Positions 47,737 through 56,382 of a stretch of 64,000 bases of DNA are shown here, in pieces. Each line of letters begins with the position of its first letter. Positions within the stretch are counted from its first letter, which is position 1. This stretch comes from Xanthobacteraceae bacterium. Lineage in GTDB: Bacteria > Pseudomonadota > Alphaproteobacteria > Rhizobiales > Xanthobacteraceae. The stretch lies in assembly GCA_029266425.1 (NCBI GenBank), contig JAQSWY010000016.1, positions 42,452-106,451 of the forward strand, read 5' to 3'. The notes beneath the pieces were generated by a model, which saw nothing but the letters and a program-made list of their open reading frames with translations, did no database searches and had not been told where the DNA came from. Position numbers and translations under genes: made by a program.

Positions 47737-47937
47737 ATGGACGATATCCTGCCGTGGATCGGCTATCTGGCAGCCTATATTGCGGGCGGCATGGTCGGAT
47801 TTTTCGGCGCGGCGCTGTTCTGCGGCTCGGCGCAATCCGAGCTGCGGACCGAGAACGAGGCGCTGCGGGAAAAGCTGCAGGCCCTGGAAGACGCGAAGAC
47901 CGCGCAACGTGGCGACCCCAGCGGGCTCGCCGCCTGA
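47737..47937 (+). CDS. Small membrane protein with a coiled-coil tail
   Basis: A 66-residue protein: one transmembrane helix (GYLAAYIAGGMVGFFGAALF, residues 9-28), then a polar Glu-rich helix (SELRTENEALREKLQALEDA) with heptad-like spacing and a short tail. The ATG at 47737 is preceded by GGGGAGG seven bases upstream and the gene is followed by an excellent terminator, so it is a real, singly transcribed unit. I recognise no family; it is oriented opposite to rsh and rpoZ. Confidence 0.72.
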   Translation: MDDILPWIGYLAAYIAGGMVGFFGAALFCGSAQSELRTENEALREKLQALEDAKTAQRGDPSGLAA

Positions 47938-47970
47938 GCCGACTGCATCTCACACCGCCAGAAAAGAAAA

Positions 47971-48005
47971 CGCGACCGGTGCCATGTGCATCCGGTCGCG
48001 TTTTT
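47971..48005 (+). terminator. Rho-independent terminator of the small membrane protein gene
   Basis: CGCGACCGG (47971-47979) pairs with CCGGTCGCG (47992-48000) around a 12-base loop and is followed by TTTTT (48001-48005); an AAAAGAAAA run precedes it, so it may also serve rpoZ transcription from the other side. Confidence 0.85.
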
Positions 48006-48066
48006 GTCTCGAGGCCGCACCTCGTCGGGCGTCAGCCCGAACCCGGACCTCAGCCAGGCCTTGGCC

Positions 48067-48456
48067 TCAGCCTTCGTCGTCGTCGCTCGGCTCGGGCGGC
48101 ACCAGCCCCTGAAGGCCGGCGAGCAGTTCTTCCTCGGTCATGCGATCGAGCATGATGTCCGAATCGTCCGTGCTGCCTTCGACGCTGGAGGCGATCATCG
48201 GCACGGTCTCGGGCTCCGGCTCGTCCACCTCGGTGAACTTCTGGAGCGAATGGATGAGGTCTTCCTTGAGGTCTTCCGGCGAGATGGTCTCGTCGGCGAT
48301 CTCGCGGAGCGCAACAACCGGGTTCTTGTCGTTATCGCGATCGACGGTGATCGGCGCGCCGGACGAGATCATGCGGGCGCGATGCCCGGCGAGAAGAACG
48401 AGCTCGAAGCGGTTGTCGACCTTGTCGATGCAGTCCTCGACGGTGACACGGGCCAT
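48067..48456 (-). CDS. rpoZ: RNA polymerase omega subunit
   Basis: Small subunit that aids polymerase assembly and binds ppGpp. The 129-residue protein starts [20 protein letters not shown] and has [13 protein letters not shown] and [16 protein letters not shown], the classical omega motifs; the acidic tail is typical of Alphaproteobacteria. Gene order rpoZ upstream of rsh is conserved, here interrupted by the small divergent gene at 47737-47937. Confidence 0.96.
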   Translation of the reverse strand: MARVTVEDCIDKVDNRFELVLLAGHRARMISSGAPITVDRDNDKNPVVALREIADETISPEDLKEDLIHSLQKFTEVDEPEPETVPMIASSVEGSTDDSDIMLDRMTEEELLAGLQGLVPPEPSDDDEG

Positions 48457-48718
48457 GCCTCGGCACTCCTGTCGGTGATTTCGGGAAGCCGCTGCCTTTA
48501 GCCGAACGCGGAGAGAAGAGCAAGCGCCACGCTTCGGCGGCCGTCATGCGCTGGTTACGGGGAAGTGCCACGCCGGCTCAGAATCATGCCATGTTCCGGC
48601 TCAGTATCTGCCTTGCACCCGCCACAAAGTCGCGGTGTCTAAAGGTCTTGAACTACAGTTCCAGTCAGCCCGGCTGATACGTCGTTTTTTCGGCGCACTT
48701 CACAAGGTATTGCGTCAT

Positions 48719-49339
48719 ATGGCCACGAACATGGAAAAGATCGCCCTATTTATCGATGGCGCCAATCTTTATTCTGCCACCAAATCGCTCGGCTTCGACA
48801 TCGATTACAAGCGACTCCTGAAAGAATTCCAGAGTCGCGGTTATGTTCTGCGTGCTTTCTATTACACGACATTGATCGAGGATACCGAATATTCGTCGAT
48901 CCGGCCACTACTCGACTGGCTGGACTATAACGGATACTCGGTGGTGACCAAGCCGGCGCGGGAGTTCACCGACAGCCAGGGGCGGCGTCGGGTGCGCGGC
49001 AATATGGACATCGAGCTGGCGGTGAACGCCATGGAGCTCGCGGGCCATGTCGATCACATTGTCATATTCTCCGGCGACGGCGATTTCCGCTCGCTAGTCG
49101 AGGCGATCCAGCGCAAGGGCGTGCGCGTCAGCGTGGTCTCCACCGTCCACACGCAACCGCCGATGATCTCCGATGATCTGCGCCGGCAGGCGGACGCCTT
49201 CATCGACCTCGTCGAATTGCAGGCCAAGATCGGCCGCGACCCCGGCGAGCGCTCGAACCGCATGCAGGAGACGCCGCGCTTCCTGGAACGTCGGGGCCCT
49301 GCCCCGTCGGGCACCGCCGACGAATTCTCCGAAACCTGA
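48719..49339 (+). CDS. NYN-domain (LabA/DUF88) protein
   Basis: PIN-like nuclease-fold protein of 206 residues, predicted to act on RNA. The first catalytic Asp is in IALFIDGANLYSATKSLGFD, a second in GNMDIELAVNAME and the third in IVIFSGDGDFRSLVEAIQRKG, all as in the NYN family; a low-complexity tail follows residue 175. I start it at 48719 (MATNMEK); 48731 (MEKIAL) is also possible. It precedes the UDG gene by 15 bases on the same strand, and rpoZ diverges from it. Confidence 0.88.
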   Translation: MATNMEKIALFIDGANLYSATKSLGFDIDYKRLLKEFQSRGYVLRAFYYTTLIEDTEYSSIRPLLDWLDYNGYSVVTKPAREFTDSQGRRRVRGNMDIELAVNAMELAGHVDHIVIFSGDGDFRSLVEAIQRKGVRVSVVSTVHTQPPMISDDLRRQADAFIDLVELQAKIGRDPGERSNRMQETPRFLERRGPAPSGTADEFSET

Positions 49340-49354
49340 TCACGGGCGGCCGCC

Positions 49355-50017
49355 ATGTTCGCTGCCGACACCGGCTCCATTGCGGGCGCCGGCACCGAGC
49401 CGCCGCGTGACTGCCCGCGCTGCCCGCGGCTCGTCGCCTTTCGCCAGCAATGGCGCGCCGTCGAGCCCGAATGGCACAACGCCCCGGTGCCGTCCTTCGG
49501 CGATGCCGACGCCCGCCTGCTGATCGTCGGGCTGGCGCCGGGCCTGCGCGGCGCGAACCGCACCGGTCGGCCCTTCACCGGCGACTATGCCGGCGACCTG
49601 CTCTACTCCACGCTGATCGACTACGGCTTCGCCGAGGGCCGCTTCGAGGCGCGGCCCGACGATAGCCTGCGCCTTATCGACACCCGCATCACCAATGCGG
49701 TGCGCTGCGTGCCGCCGGAGAACAAGCCGACCACGGACGAGATGAAGACCTGCCGGCCTTTCCTCCATGCCACCATCGCCGGCATGAAGCGAGTGCAGGC
49801 GATCGTCGCACTCGGCAAGATCGCGCACGACCAAGTGCTCGCCGCCCATGGCGAAAGGCTGTCACGCCATAAGTTCGCGCACGGCGCGGTGCACCAGATC
49901 GGCACATCGAGGCTCTACGACAGCTATCACTGCTCCCGCTACAACACCAATACCGGCGTGCTGACGCCGGCGATGTTCCACGCGGTGTTCGCGGCGGTGA
50001 AGGCGCACCTCGAATAG
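49355..50017 (+). CDS. Family 5 uracil-DNA glycosylase (UdgB)
   Basis: Removes uracil from DNA. The 220-residue protein has the FeS-type Cys cluster (PRDCPRCPRLVAFRQQW, NAVRCVPPENKPT), motif A GLAPGLRGANRTGRPFTGDYAG, which is the UDGb pattern lacking the catalytic polar residue of other families, and the C-terminal motif YHCSRYNTNTGVLTP instead of the classical HPSP loop. Likely co-transcribed with the NYN gene. A REP-like palindrome lies after its stop. Confidence 0.9.
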   Translation: MFAADTGSIAGAGTEPPRDCPRCPRLVAFRQQWRAVEPEWHNAPVPSFGDADARLLIVGLAPGLRGANRTGRPFTGDYAGDLLYSTLIDYGFAEGRFEARPDDSLRLIDTRITNAVRCVPPENKPTTDEMKTCRPFLHATIAGMKRVQAIVALGKIAHDQVLAAHGERLSRHKFAHGAVHQIGTSRLYDSYHCSRYNTNTGVLTPAMFHAVFAAVKAHLE

Positions 50018-50069
50018 GGGCGCTGAGCGGCGACACGAACCTCGGCACGTGAGAGGCGCCATTTCCATC

Positions 50070-50149
50070 GTCATGGCTGGGCTTGTCCCGGCCATCCACG
50101 GTTGCTCGCTCGTCATGGACGTGGATCCCCGGGACAAGCCGGGGATGAC
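50070..50149. repeat. REP-like palindrome (family A) between UDG and epmA genes
   Basis: Starts GTCATGGCTGGGCTTGTCCC and ends GGGACAAGCCGGGGATGAC; the outer GTCAT/ATGAC and GGCTTGTCCCGG/CCGGGACAAGCC pair, and an inner CATCCACG matches CGTGGATCC-like sequence. It lies between convergent genes. Confidence 0.75.
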
Positions 50150-50170
50150 GGGTTGATTGGTGAACTAAGC

Positions 50171-51217
50171 TTAAGGCGCGACCGGCGCCCACAGCACCTG
50201 CTCGATCCGGCTCGCGCCGGTGGCCAGCATCACGAGACGGTCGAGACCAAGCGCGATGCCGGAGGCCTCCGGCATCACCGCCAGCGCGGCGAGGAAATCC
50301 TCGTCGATCGGGTAGCGTTCGCCATAGATGCGCTGCTTCTCGTCCATCCATGTCCGGAAACGGCGGCGCTGCTCGGCAGCGTCGGTCAGTTCGCCGAACG
50401 CGTTCGCCACTTCGACGCCGCAGACATAGAGCTCGAAGCGCTCGGCAAAGCGCGGATCGTCCGGCTTGGGGCGGGCGAGAGCGGCTTCAGAGACGGGATA
50501 TTCGGCCAGGATCGTAGCACGGCCGATACCGAGGAACGGTTCGATCTTCTCCACCATCACCCGGGTGAACACATCGGCCCACACGTCGTCGCCTGCCACC
50601 CGGATGCCGGCCTCCTGCGCCGCGTGCCATAGCGTATCGCGATCGGTCTGCCCGTCAGGCCCGAGGCTCGCGGCAAGTTCGATGCCAGCAAAGCGGTCGA
50701 ACGCTTCGGTCACCGTCAGACGTTCGGGCTCGGCCATCGGATCGGCCGTGAGGTCGCGATACCGGAACGCGTCGGCCCCGACGGCCAGTGCGGCGGCACC
50801 CAGCAACCCGGCACAGTCGCCCATCAGCGCATCATAGGTCTCGCGGACGCGATACCATTCGAGCATCGTGAATTCGGGATGATGCAGTCCGGTGCGCTCG
50901 CCGTTGCGGAATACGCGGGCCAGCACGAACAGCCGCGCCTCTCCCGCCGCAAGGAGCTTCTTGGCGGTGAATTCCGGCGAGGTGTGCAGATAGCGCGGCT
51001 GCGCCGTCCCGTCGGCGGCGATCAGTTCGGTCCGAAACGCGTGGAGGTGCGTCTCGTTGCCGGGCGAGACCTGGAGTATGGGCGTCTCCACCTCGACGAA
51101 ATCCCGACACGCGAAGAACGCGCGCACCGCCGCCGTGATGCGGGCACGGCCGATGAGGAAGGGTCGGCGATCGGCATATTGGGCGGGATCCCACCAGGGT
51201 GAGGCCGAAACGCTCAT
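50171..51217 (-). CDS. epmA: Elongation factor P lysyltransferase EpmA
   Basis: LysRS-like enzyme that adds (beta-)lysine to Lys34 of elongation factor P. The 348-residue protein is a class II aminoacyl-tRNA synthetase core without the anticodon domain: [63 protein letters not shown] ([19 protein letters not shown]) and motif 3 [15 protein letters not shown]. It is divergent from efp, with 118 bases between, which is a functional pair. No epmB (lysine 2,3-aminomutase) is in the window. Confidence 0.95.
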   Translation of the reverse strand: MSVSASPWWDPAQYADRRPFLIGRARITAAVRAFFACRDFVEVETPILQVSPGNETHLHAFRTELIAADGTAQPRYLHTSPEFTAKKLLAAGEARLFVLARVFRNGERTGLHHPEFTMLEWYRVRETYDALMGDCAGLLGAAALAVGADAFRYRDLTADPMAEPERLTVTEAFDRFAGIELAASLGPDGQTDRDTLWHAAQEAGIRVAGDDVWADVFTRVMVEKIEPFLGIGRATILAEYPVSEAALARPKPDDPRFAERFELYVCGVEVANAFGELTDAAEQRRRFRTWMDEKQRIYGERYPIDEDFLAALAVMPEASGIALGLDRLVMLATGASRIEQVLWAPVAP

Positions 51218-51335
51218 TCTGCATCACTCACGGCAAGCAGGCGGGGTTGGCGGCAAGCGGGCGCGCTTGTATAGGAGGCCCCCAACGGAATCTCGGTGCG
51301 GCGGCCCCGCCGCACCCAACAGCCAGAGGACCGTA

Positions 51336-51905
51336 ATGGTCAAGGTTATCGCCAGCACGCTGCGCAAGGGCAACGTGGTCGACATCGACGGCAGGCTCTA
51401 TGTCGTTCTTACCGCTGACAACATCCACCCCGGCAAGGGCACGCCGGTCACGCAGCTCGACATGCGCCGCATCTCCGACGGTGTGAAGATCTCCGAGCGC
51501 TACCGCACCACCGAACAGGTGGAGCGCGCCCATGTCGAGGATCGCCCGCACACCTTCCTGTATTCGGACGGCGAGGGCTATCACTTCATGAATCCGGAGA
51601 ACTACGACCAGGTCGCGGTGCAGAAGGATGTCATCGGCGATCAGGCCGCCTATCTCCAGGAAGGCATGCAGGTGATGCTGTCGATGCACGAGGGCAACGC
51701 CATCGCCATCGATCTGCCGCAGCGCGTGGTGCTGGAAGTGACCGACACTGAACCGGTGACCAAGGGCCAAACCGCCTCGTCCTCCTACAAGCCCGCCATG
51801 CTGTCGAACGGCGTGCGCTCTGCCGTCCCGCCGCACATCGGCATTGGCACCCGCATCGTCGTAATGACCGCGGACGGCTCCTATGTGGAACGCGCGAAAG
51901 ATTGA
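51336..51905 (+). CDS. efp: Elongation factor P
   Basis: Relieves ribosome stalling at proline runs. The 189-residue protein has three beta domains and the modifiable Lys34 at the loop tip, [12 protein letters not shown], matching EpmA-type lysylation. [24 protein letters not shown] and the C-terminal [17 protein letters not shown] are conserved. ATG at 51336 with AGAGGA upstream; a strong terminator follows. Confidence 0.96.
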   Translation: MVKVIASTLRKGNVVDIDGRLYVVLTADNIHPGKGTPVTQLDMRRISDGVKISERYRTTEQVERAHVEDRPHTFLYSDGEGYHFMNPENYDQVAVQKDVIGDQAAYLQEGMQVMLSMHEGNAIAIDLPQRVVLEVTDTEPVTKGQTASSSYKPAMLSNGVRSAVPPHIGIGTRIVVMTADGSYVERAKD

Positions 51906-51930
51906 CGCCAACCTATTGGTGTCATGGGAG

Positions 51931-51957
51931 AAAGGCGCCTTCACAGGCGCCTTTTTT
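51931..51957 (+). terminator. Rho-independent terminator of efp
   Basis: AAAGGCGCCT (51931-51940) pairs with AGGCGCCTTT (51945-51954) around TCAC, then T continues to 51957. It also lies 8 bases from the smpB stop, so it is bidirectional. Confidence 0.9.
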
Positions 51958-51964
51958 ATTGCCG

Positions 51965-52438
51965 TCAGCCGCGATCGCGCATCAGCCTCTGCTTGTCGCG
52001 CGCCCAGTCCTTCGCCTTTAGCGCCTCGCGCTTGTCGTGCGCCTTGCGGCCGCGTGCAATGGCGAGCTCGACCTTGGCGCGGCCCTGCTCGTTGAAATAG
52101 ATGCGCAGCGGCACCACGGTCATGCCTTCGCGCTCCACCGCCTGCCAGAGCTTGGCGATCTCGCGCCGGTGCAACAGGAGCTTGCGCGGCCGCCGCGGCT
52201 CGTGGTTGAAGCGGTTGGCCTGGAGATATTCCGGGATGAAGGAATTATAGAGGATCGCCTCGCCGGACTTCGCGGTGGCGTAGCTCTCCGCAATGGTCGC
52301 CTTGCCACCGCGCAGGCTCTTCACCTCGGTGCCGCTGAGCGCGATCCCGGCCTCGAAGACCTCTCCGATCTCATAGTCGAACCGCGCTCGCCGATTATCG
52401 GCGACCACCTTGCGGGGAACGGTTTTCTTGTCGGTCAT
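51965..52438 (-). CDS. smpB: SsrA-binding protein SmpB
   Basis: tmRNA partner in trans-translation. The 157-residue protein has [39 protein letters not shown] and the basic tail [20 protein letters not shown], all typical. The start is the ATG at 52438. No tmRNA (ssrA) gene is seen nearby. Confidence 0.96.
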   Translation of the reverse strand: MTDKKTVPRKVVADNRRARFDYEIGEVFEAGIALSGTEVKSLRGGKATIAESYATAKSGEAILYNSFIPEYLQANRFNHEPRRPRKLLLHRREIAKLWQAVEREGMTVVPLRIYFNEQGRAKVELAIARGRKAHDKREALKAKDWARDKQRLMRDRG

Positions 52439-52532
52439 GGTTGCAAATGCGCTGTTGGTCCGACGGATGCCGGCGAGGTCCTTGATATATGGTGACAATC
52501 ACGGACCTTCCAGCGCCGTGCCGGCCGCGCCC

Positions 52533-53423
52533 TCAGTTCAGCAGCCCGGCATGGACCATGGCAGCGCGCACCGTCTCCTTGGTCTTCTCGCTCACCGGCA
52601 CCATCGGCAGGCGCGCCTCGTCCACCAGCTTGCCGAGCAGCGAGAGCGCATATTTGGTCGGCGAGGGATTGGTCTCGACGAACAGCGCCTGATGCAGCGG
52701 GAACAGCCGGTCCTGGTAGGTCAAGGCGGTGTGGTAGTCGCCCGCGATGCAGGCGTTCTGGAACTCGGCGCACAGCTTCGGCGCGACATTGGACGCGACA
52801 GAGATGCAGCCGTCGCCGCCATGCGCCATGAAAGCCAAGGCGGTCGCGTCCTCGCCGGAGAGCTGGTTGAAGCCCGGCCCCATCGCCGCGCGCTGCTGGC
52901 TGACGCGCACGAGGTTCGCCGTGGCATCCTTCACCCCGGCGATGTTCTTCAGTTCGAACAGCCGCGCCATGGTCTCCACCGACATGTCCACGACCGAGCG
53001 GCCGGGAATATTGTAGATGATGATCGGAATGCCGATGGCGTCGTTGATCGCCCTGTAGTGCTGATACAGCCCTTCCTGGCCCGGCTTGTTGTAATAGGGC
53101 GTCACCACGAGCACCGCATCGGCACCGGTCTTCTCGGCATGCTGCGCGAGGCCGATCGCCTCCGCCGTGCTGTTGGAGCCGGCGCCGGCGATCACCGGCA
53201 CGCGGCCGGCAGACTGCTCGACGCACCATTCCACCACCTTGTGGTGCTCGTCATGGGACAGCGTCGGGCTCTCGCCGGTGGTGCCGACGGGAACGAGGCC
53301 GTGCGTGCCCTCTTCGATCTGCCAGTCGACCAGCCCGCGAAAGGCTTTCTCGTCCAGCGCACCATCACGGAACGGCGTGACGAGAGCCGTGAAAGAGCCA
53401 CGGAATGGCGGCTGGTGGGGCAT
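52533..53423 (-). CDS. dapA: 4-hydroxy-tetrahydrodipicolinate synthase
   Basis: First committed step of lysine and diaminopimelate synthesis. The 296-residue protein has [20 protein letters not shown], the [14 protein letters not shown] loop, the Schiff-base region with [10 protein letters not shown] and IAGVKDAT (Lys). The ATG at 53423 has GAGGAGC nine bases upstream; the in-frame extension to 53486 is not homologous. It is divergent from the lytic transglycosylase, with smpB downstream. Confidence 0.96.
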   Translation of the reverse strand: MPHQPPFRGSFTALVTPFRDGALDEKAFRGLVDWQIEEGTHGLVPVGTTGESPTLSHDEHHKVVEWCVEQSAGRVPVIAGAGSNSTAEAIGLAQHAEKTGADAVLVVTPYYNKPGQEGLYQHYRAINDAIGIPIIIYNIPGRSVVDMSVETMARLFELKNIAGVKDATANLVRVSQQRAAMGPGFNQLSGEDATALAFMAHGGDGCISVASNVAPKLCAEFQNACIAGDYHTALTYQDRLFPLHQALFVETNPSPTKYALSLLGKLVDEARLPMVPVSEKTKETVRAAMVHAGLLN

Positions 53424-53771
53424 GGCGCGCTCCTCGGGGAATTTCTGCAGCGGTTTCGCTCGCGGACGATGCGGACGAAGGGGCAATCAGATATCGCGTC
53501 GCGCGCCCGCGGGGAAGCGCCATATTGGCCCGTGAACACAGCGGGATGCCGGCTTGTGGTGTCGGGCTGCCGTTCTGCACGCGATGCGGGAGGCTGCCCC
53601 GGTTTCGCCCTCTTGCGCGGGCAGAAACACGCCTGCCGCGCAGATTGTGATTGCGCGGATTGGGGTTGTGGTTAGCGTTTCGTCAATAAGATCGCGAGAC
53701 AACTAGCCGTGCCGGCTCGCGAGCACGGCAGCAGAAGAAGTCTCGCGTCAGTGTCGGGAGAGCGTGAACCC
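53424..53771. other. Divergent control region of dapA and slt (348 bases)
   Basis: No convincing ORF, RNA gene or repeat found. It must hold the promoters for both neighbours; I could not pick out a clear -35/-10 pair or a known operator. Confidence 0.5.
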
Positions 53772-55994
53772 ATGCGCTACACAAGCGCGCGCCGTCTTGG
53801 CGTTCTCGTGCCGTTTGCGGCCGTTCTGATGCTTGCCGCCGCCGGTTCCACCGCGCCCGCCGGGGCCGAGACCAAGAAGCCTCCGGCCAAGACCACGGGT
53901 GCAAAGACCACCGCCAAGCCCGCCGACAAGAAGAGCGCCTCCAGGAAGGACAGCGCCAAGAAAGACGCGGCGAAAAAGGACGTCGCCAAAAAGGAGTCGG
54001 CCAAGAAGGATGCGGCGAAGCCGTCCGATTCCCATGCTACCGGTTCCGTCAAGCCGGCGCCGCTTTCCGGCGCCCTCGGCTCGCTGCAGAGCGCGATGAA
54101 CCTCGCCGAGAAAGGCCAGTCGGCCGCAGCGCTTGCCGCCGCCGAGCAGTTGAGCGATCCCGGAGCCCGCGCTCTGGTGCGCTGGCTGACCATTCGCGCC
54201 GCCGCCCGCGACCTCGGTTTCGACCGCGCTGTCGCCATCCTGCGCGAGCACCCGACGCTTCCGACCCCGACCGTGCTGCGCCGTCGGCTCGAATATCTGC
54301 TCTTCGCCGAAAATCGTGACCCTGGCACGGTGCGCGCCTTCTTCGCCGAGGATCGGCCGATCTCCGGCGAGGGCAAGCTCGCGCTCGCCCGCGCCTTGTT
54401 CGCTTCCGGCGACCGCACCGGCGGAACCGCATGGCTGCGCGACGCCTGGCGCGAAGACCCGCTGATGGAGGAGACCGAATCCACCGTGATGGTGGAATTC
54501 GGCGGCATGCTGACCCGGGCCGACCACAAATACCGCGCCGACAAGCTGATTTATGCAGAGGATGCGACGCGCGGCCTGCGCGCGGCGCAACGCGCCGGCG
54601 ACGATGTCGTCGCCCTCGCCCGCGCCCGCATCGCGTTGTCCAGCAAGAATGGCGATCCGGCCAAGCTGCTCGCCGCGGTGCCGCTCGGGCTGCGCAACGA
54701 TCCGGCCTATCTCTACACCCAGGCCAAGATCGCGCGCCGCGCCGGCGACGACGCCACCGCCGCACGCATCCTGTCCAGCGCGCCGAAAGAGGCCGCCGCG
54801 ATCGTCGATCCCGACGAATGGTGGATCGAGCGCCGCCTGGTCTCGCGCGAGATGCTCGATCTCGGCGACGCCAAGACCGCCTACAAGATCGCGCGCGACG
54901 CCGCGCCCCCGGAGGAGGACAACAAGCGCTCGGAGCAGCAGTTCACCGCCGGCTGGATCGCGCTGCGCTTCCTCGGCGATGCACGCACCGCCCAGCAGCA
55001 TTTCGCCAAGATCGCCGAAGGCCAGTCGCATCCGGCGACCATCGCCCGCGGCTTCTATTGGCAGGGCCGCGCCGCCGAGGCGCTCGGCAACACCGCGAGC
55101 GCGCGCAATTTCTACCAGGTCGCCGCAAATTACCCGACCGCCTATTACGGCCTGATCGCCCGCGCCCGGCTCGGCTTGACCGCAATGAGCGTGCGCGAGG
55201 CCCCGACCCCGACCGCCGCCCAGCGCGCCGCCTTCGCGCGTGACGAAGGCGTGCAGATCTTCAAGCTGCTGCTCCAGCTTGGCGAGCGCGATCTCGCCAT
55301 CGCGCTGGCCTCCGACCTGTCGGAGCGCCTGCCGGACGCCGCCACGCTCGGCATGCTCGCCGACATCGCCGAGGGCCAGCGCAACGCGCGGGCCATGGTG
55401 GTCATCGGCAAGAACGCTCTCAATCGCGGCATTCCGCTGGAGGCCGACGCCTATCCGACCATCGGCATCCCGAGCTACCGCCCGCTTGGCCCGGATGTCG
55501 ATCGTTCCGTGGTCTATGCCATCGCCCGGCAGGAGAGCATGTTCAACGCCGCGGTGGTCTCCCGCGCCGGCGCCACCGGGCTCATGCAGGTGATGCCGGC
55601 GACCGGACGCTCCATCGCCAAGCGCGAAGGCGTCTCATTCGACGTCCGCAGCCTGCACAACAATCCGACGGTGAATGTGCAGTACGGTGCAGCGGAATTG
55701 CGCAGCCTGCTGGAGAACTACGACAACAGCTATGTGCTGACCTTCGCCGCCTATAATGGCGGGCGCGGCAGCGTGTCGAAATGGATCGCCGCCTATGGCG
55801 ACCCGCGCGACCCGGCCATCGACCCGATCGACTGGGTGGAGCGCATCCCCTTCTCCGAAACCCGCAATTACGTGCAGCGGGTGATGGAGAATGCACAGGT
55901 CTACCGGACCCGCTTCGGCGGCCGCGGCACGCTGCAGATCGAAGCCGACCTGCGCGGCTCGCGCCCGAAGACCGAAGCCGTCGGCGGGCTTTAG
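53772..55994 (+). CDS. slt: Soluble lytic murein transglycosylase
   Basis: Periplasmic peptidoglycan-cleaving enzyme of 740 residues. A signal peptide (cleavage near APAGAET) is followed by a strongly charged Lys/Ala/Asp-rich linker (about residues 33-85, repeats of KKDAAKKD type), then superhelical TPR-like repeats (residues ~100-540) and the catalytic SLT domain: Glu588 in VVYAIARQESMFNAAVVSRAGA (YAIARQESMFNAAVVSRAGA), GLMQVMPATG and TFAAYNGGRGSVSKWI. The start at 53772 has GGAGAGCG upstream; the frame to 53709 is not needed. Family call is firm. Confidence 0.95.
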   Translation: MRYTSARRLGVLVPFAAVLMLAAAGSTAPAGAETKKPPAKTTGAKTTAKPADKKSASRKDSAKKDAAKKDVAKKESAKKDAAKPSDSHATGSVKPAPLSGALGSLQSAMNLAEKGQSAAALAAAEQLSDPGARALVRWLTIRAAARDLGFDRAVAILREHPTLPTPTVLRRRLEYLLFAENRDPGTVRAFFAEDRPISGEGKLALARALFASGDRTGGTAWLRDAWREDPLMEETESTVMVEFGGMLTRADHKYRADKLIYAEDATRGLRAAQRAGDDVVALARARIALSSKNGDPAKLLAAVPLGLRNDPAYLYTQAKIARRAGDDATAARILSSAPKEAAAIVDPDEWWIERRLVSREMLDLGDAKTAYKIARDAAPPEEDNKRSEQQFTAGWIALRFLGDARTAQQHFAKIAEGQSHPATIARGFYWQGRAAEALGNTASARNFYQVAANYPTAYYGLIARARLGLTAMSVREAPTPTAAQRAAFARDEGVQIFKLLLQLGERDLAIALASDLSERLPDAATLGMLADIAEGQRNARAMVVIGKNALNRGIPLEADAYPTIGIPSYRPLGPDVDRSVVYAIARQESMFNAAVVSRAGATGLMQVMPATGRSIAKREGVSFDVRSLHNNPTVNVQYGAAELRSLLENYDNSYVLTFAAYNGGRGSVSKWIAAYGDPRDPAIDPIDWVERIPFSETRNYVQRVMENAQVYRTRFGGRGTLQIEADLRGSRPKTEAVGGL

Positions 55995-55997
55995 TGC

Positions 55998-56027
55998 CCT
56001 CATTCCCGGCTCGACCTGGGGATGAGG
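55998..56027. repeat. Decayed REP-like palindrome (family A) after slt
   Basis: CCTCATTCCCGG (55998-56009) against CTGGGGATGAGG (56016-56027) with mismatches and a six-base loop. It looks like a degenerate copy of the element at 22084-22169. The following 97 bases contain short inverted repeats (CCTATCGAGATAGG at 56057-56070). Confidence 0.5.
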
Positions 56028-56124
56028 CCCATTTGGGAATCACGTCACCGGACGGCCTATCGAGATAGGCTCTAGCATTGCTCAAGCTGGGCTCCAGTTC
56101 GCCTTGAGCACTGCTTGAGCGGAG

Positions 56125-56229
56125 CTACGCCTGCCGCCCGCTCAGGCTGCGGCGCAGCCAGCAGCCGCCGGCACACCCTGCGAGAAAGGCTGCGAACAGC
56201 AGCCCGGAAACCTGGACCGCGAATACCAT
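56125..56229 (-). CDS. Mini membrane protein of 34 residues (second ORF after the OmpA gene)
   Basis: Minus-strand ORF reading MVFAVQVSGLLFAAFLAG then CAGGCWLRRS and a basic end. It is one hydrophobic helix of about 17 residues with a Cys pair (CAGGC). Its ATG overlaps the stop of the 49-residue ORF upstream (TGATG at 56231-56227), implying translational coupling. Too short for ordinary gene calling; I support it only on the overlap and on its membrane character. Confidence 0.5.
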   Translation of the reverse strand: MVFAVQVSGLLFAAFLAGCAGGCWLRRSLSGRQA

Positions 56230-56378
56230 CACGGCGTGCCCTCCGCCCGCCCGCCTGCGGGCGCGAGATCAGCCTCCGCCGCCCGGCGCGGCACGCAGCC
56301 GCTCAACCAACCGGTGGCAGCGCCAAGCGCCAGAGCCGCGAGCAGATAGGGCCAGAGCTCCAACGCGAGGAACCACAT
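56229..56378 (-). CDS. Mini membrane protein of 49 residues (first ORF after the OmpA gene)
   Basis: Minus-strand ORF reading MWFLALELWPYLLAALALGA then ATGWLSGCVPRR and an acidic/Gly tail. One transmembrane helix. The ATG at 56378 lies 4 bases after the OmpA gene's stop and has GAGG eight bases upstream. The next tiny ORF overlaps its stop. Analogous short single-helix proteins accompany OmpA-family genes in some Alphaproteobacteria, to my recollection, but I cannot name a family. Confidence 0.6.
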   Translation of the reverse strand: MWFLALELWPYLLAALALGAATGWLSGCVPRRAAEADLAPAGGRAEGTP

Positions 56379-56382
56379 ACTC

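Noticed and set aside
51906..52532. tmRNA gene next to smpB
   Set aside because: No ssrA-like ends, resume codon tag or tRNA-like structure were found.
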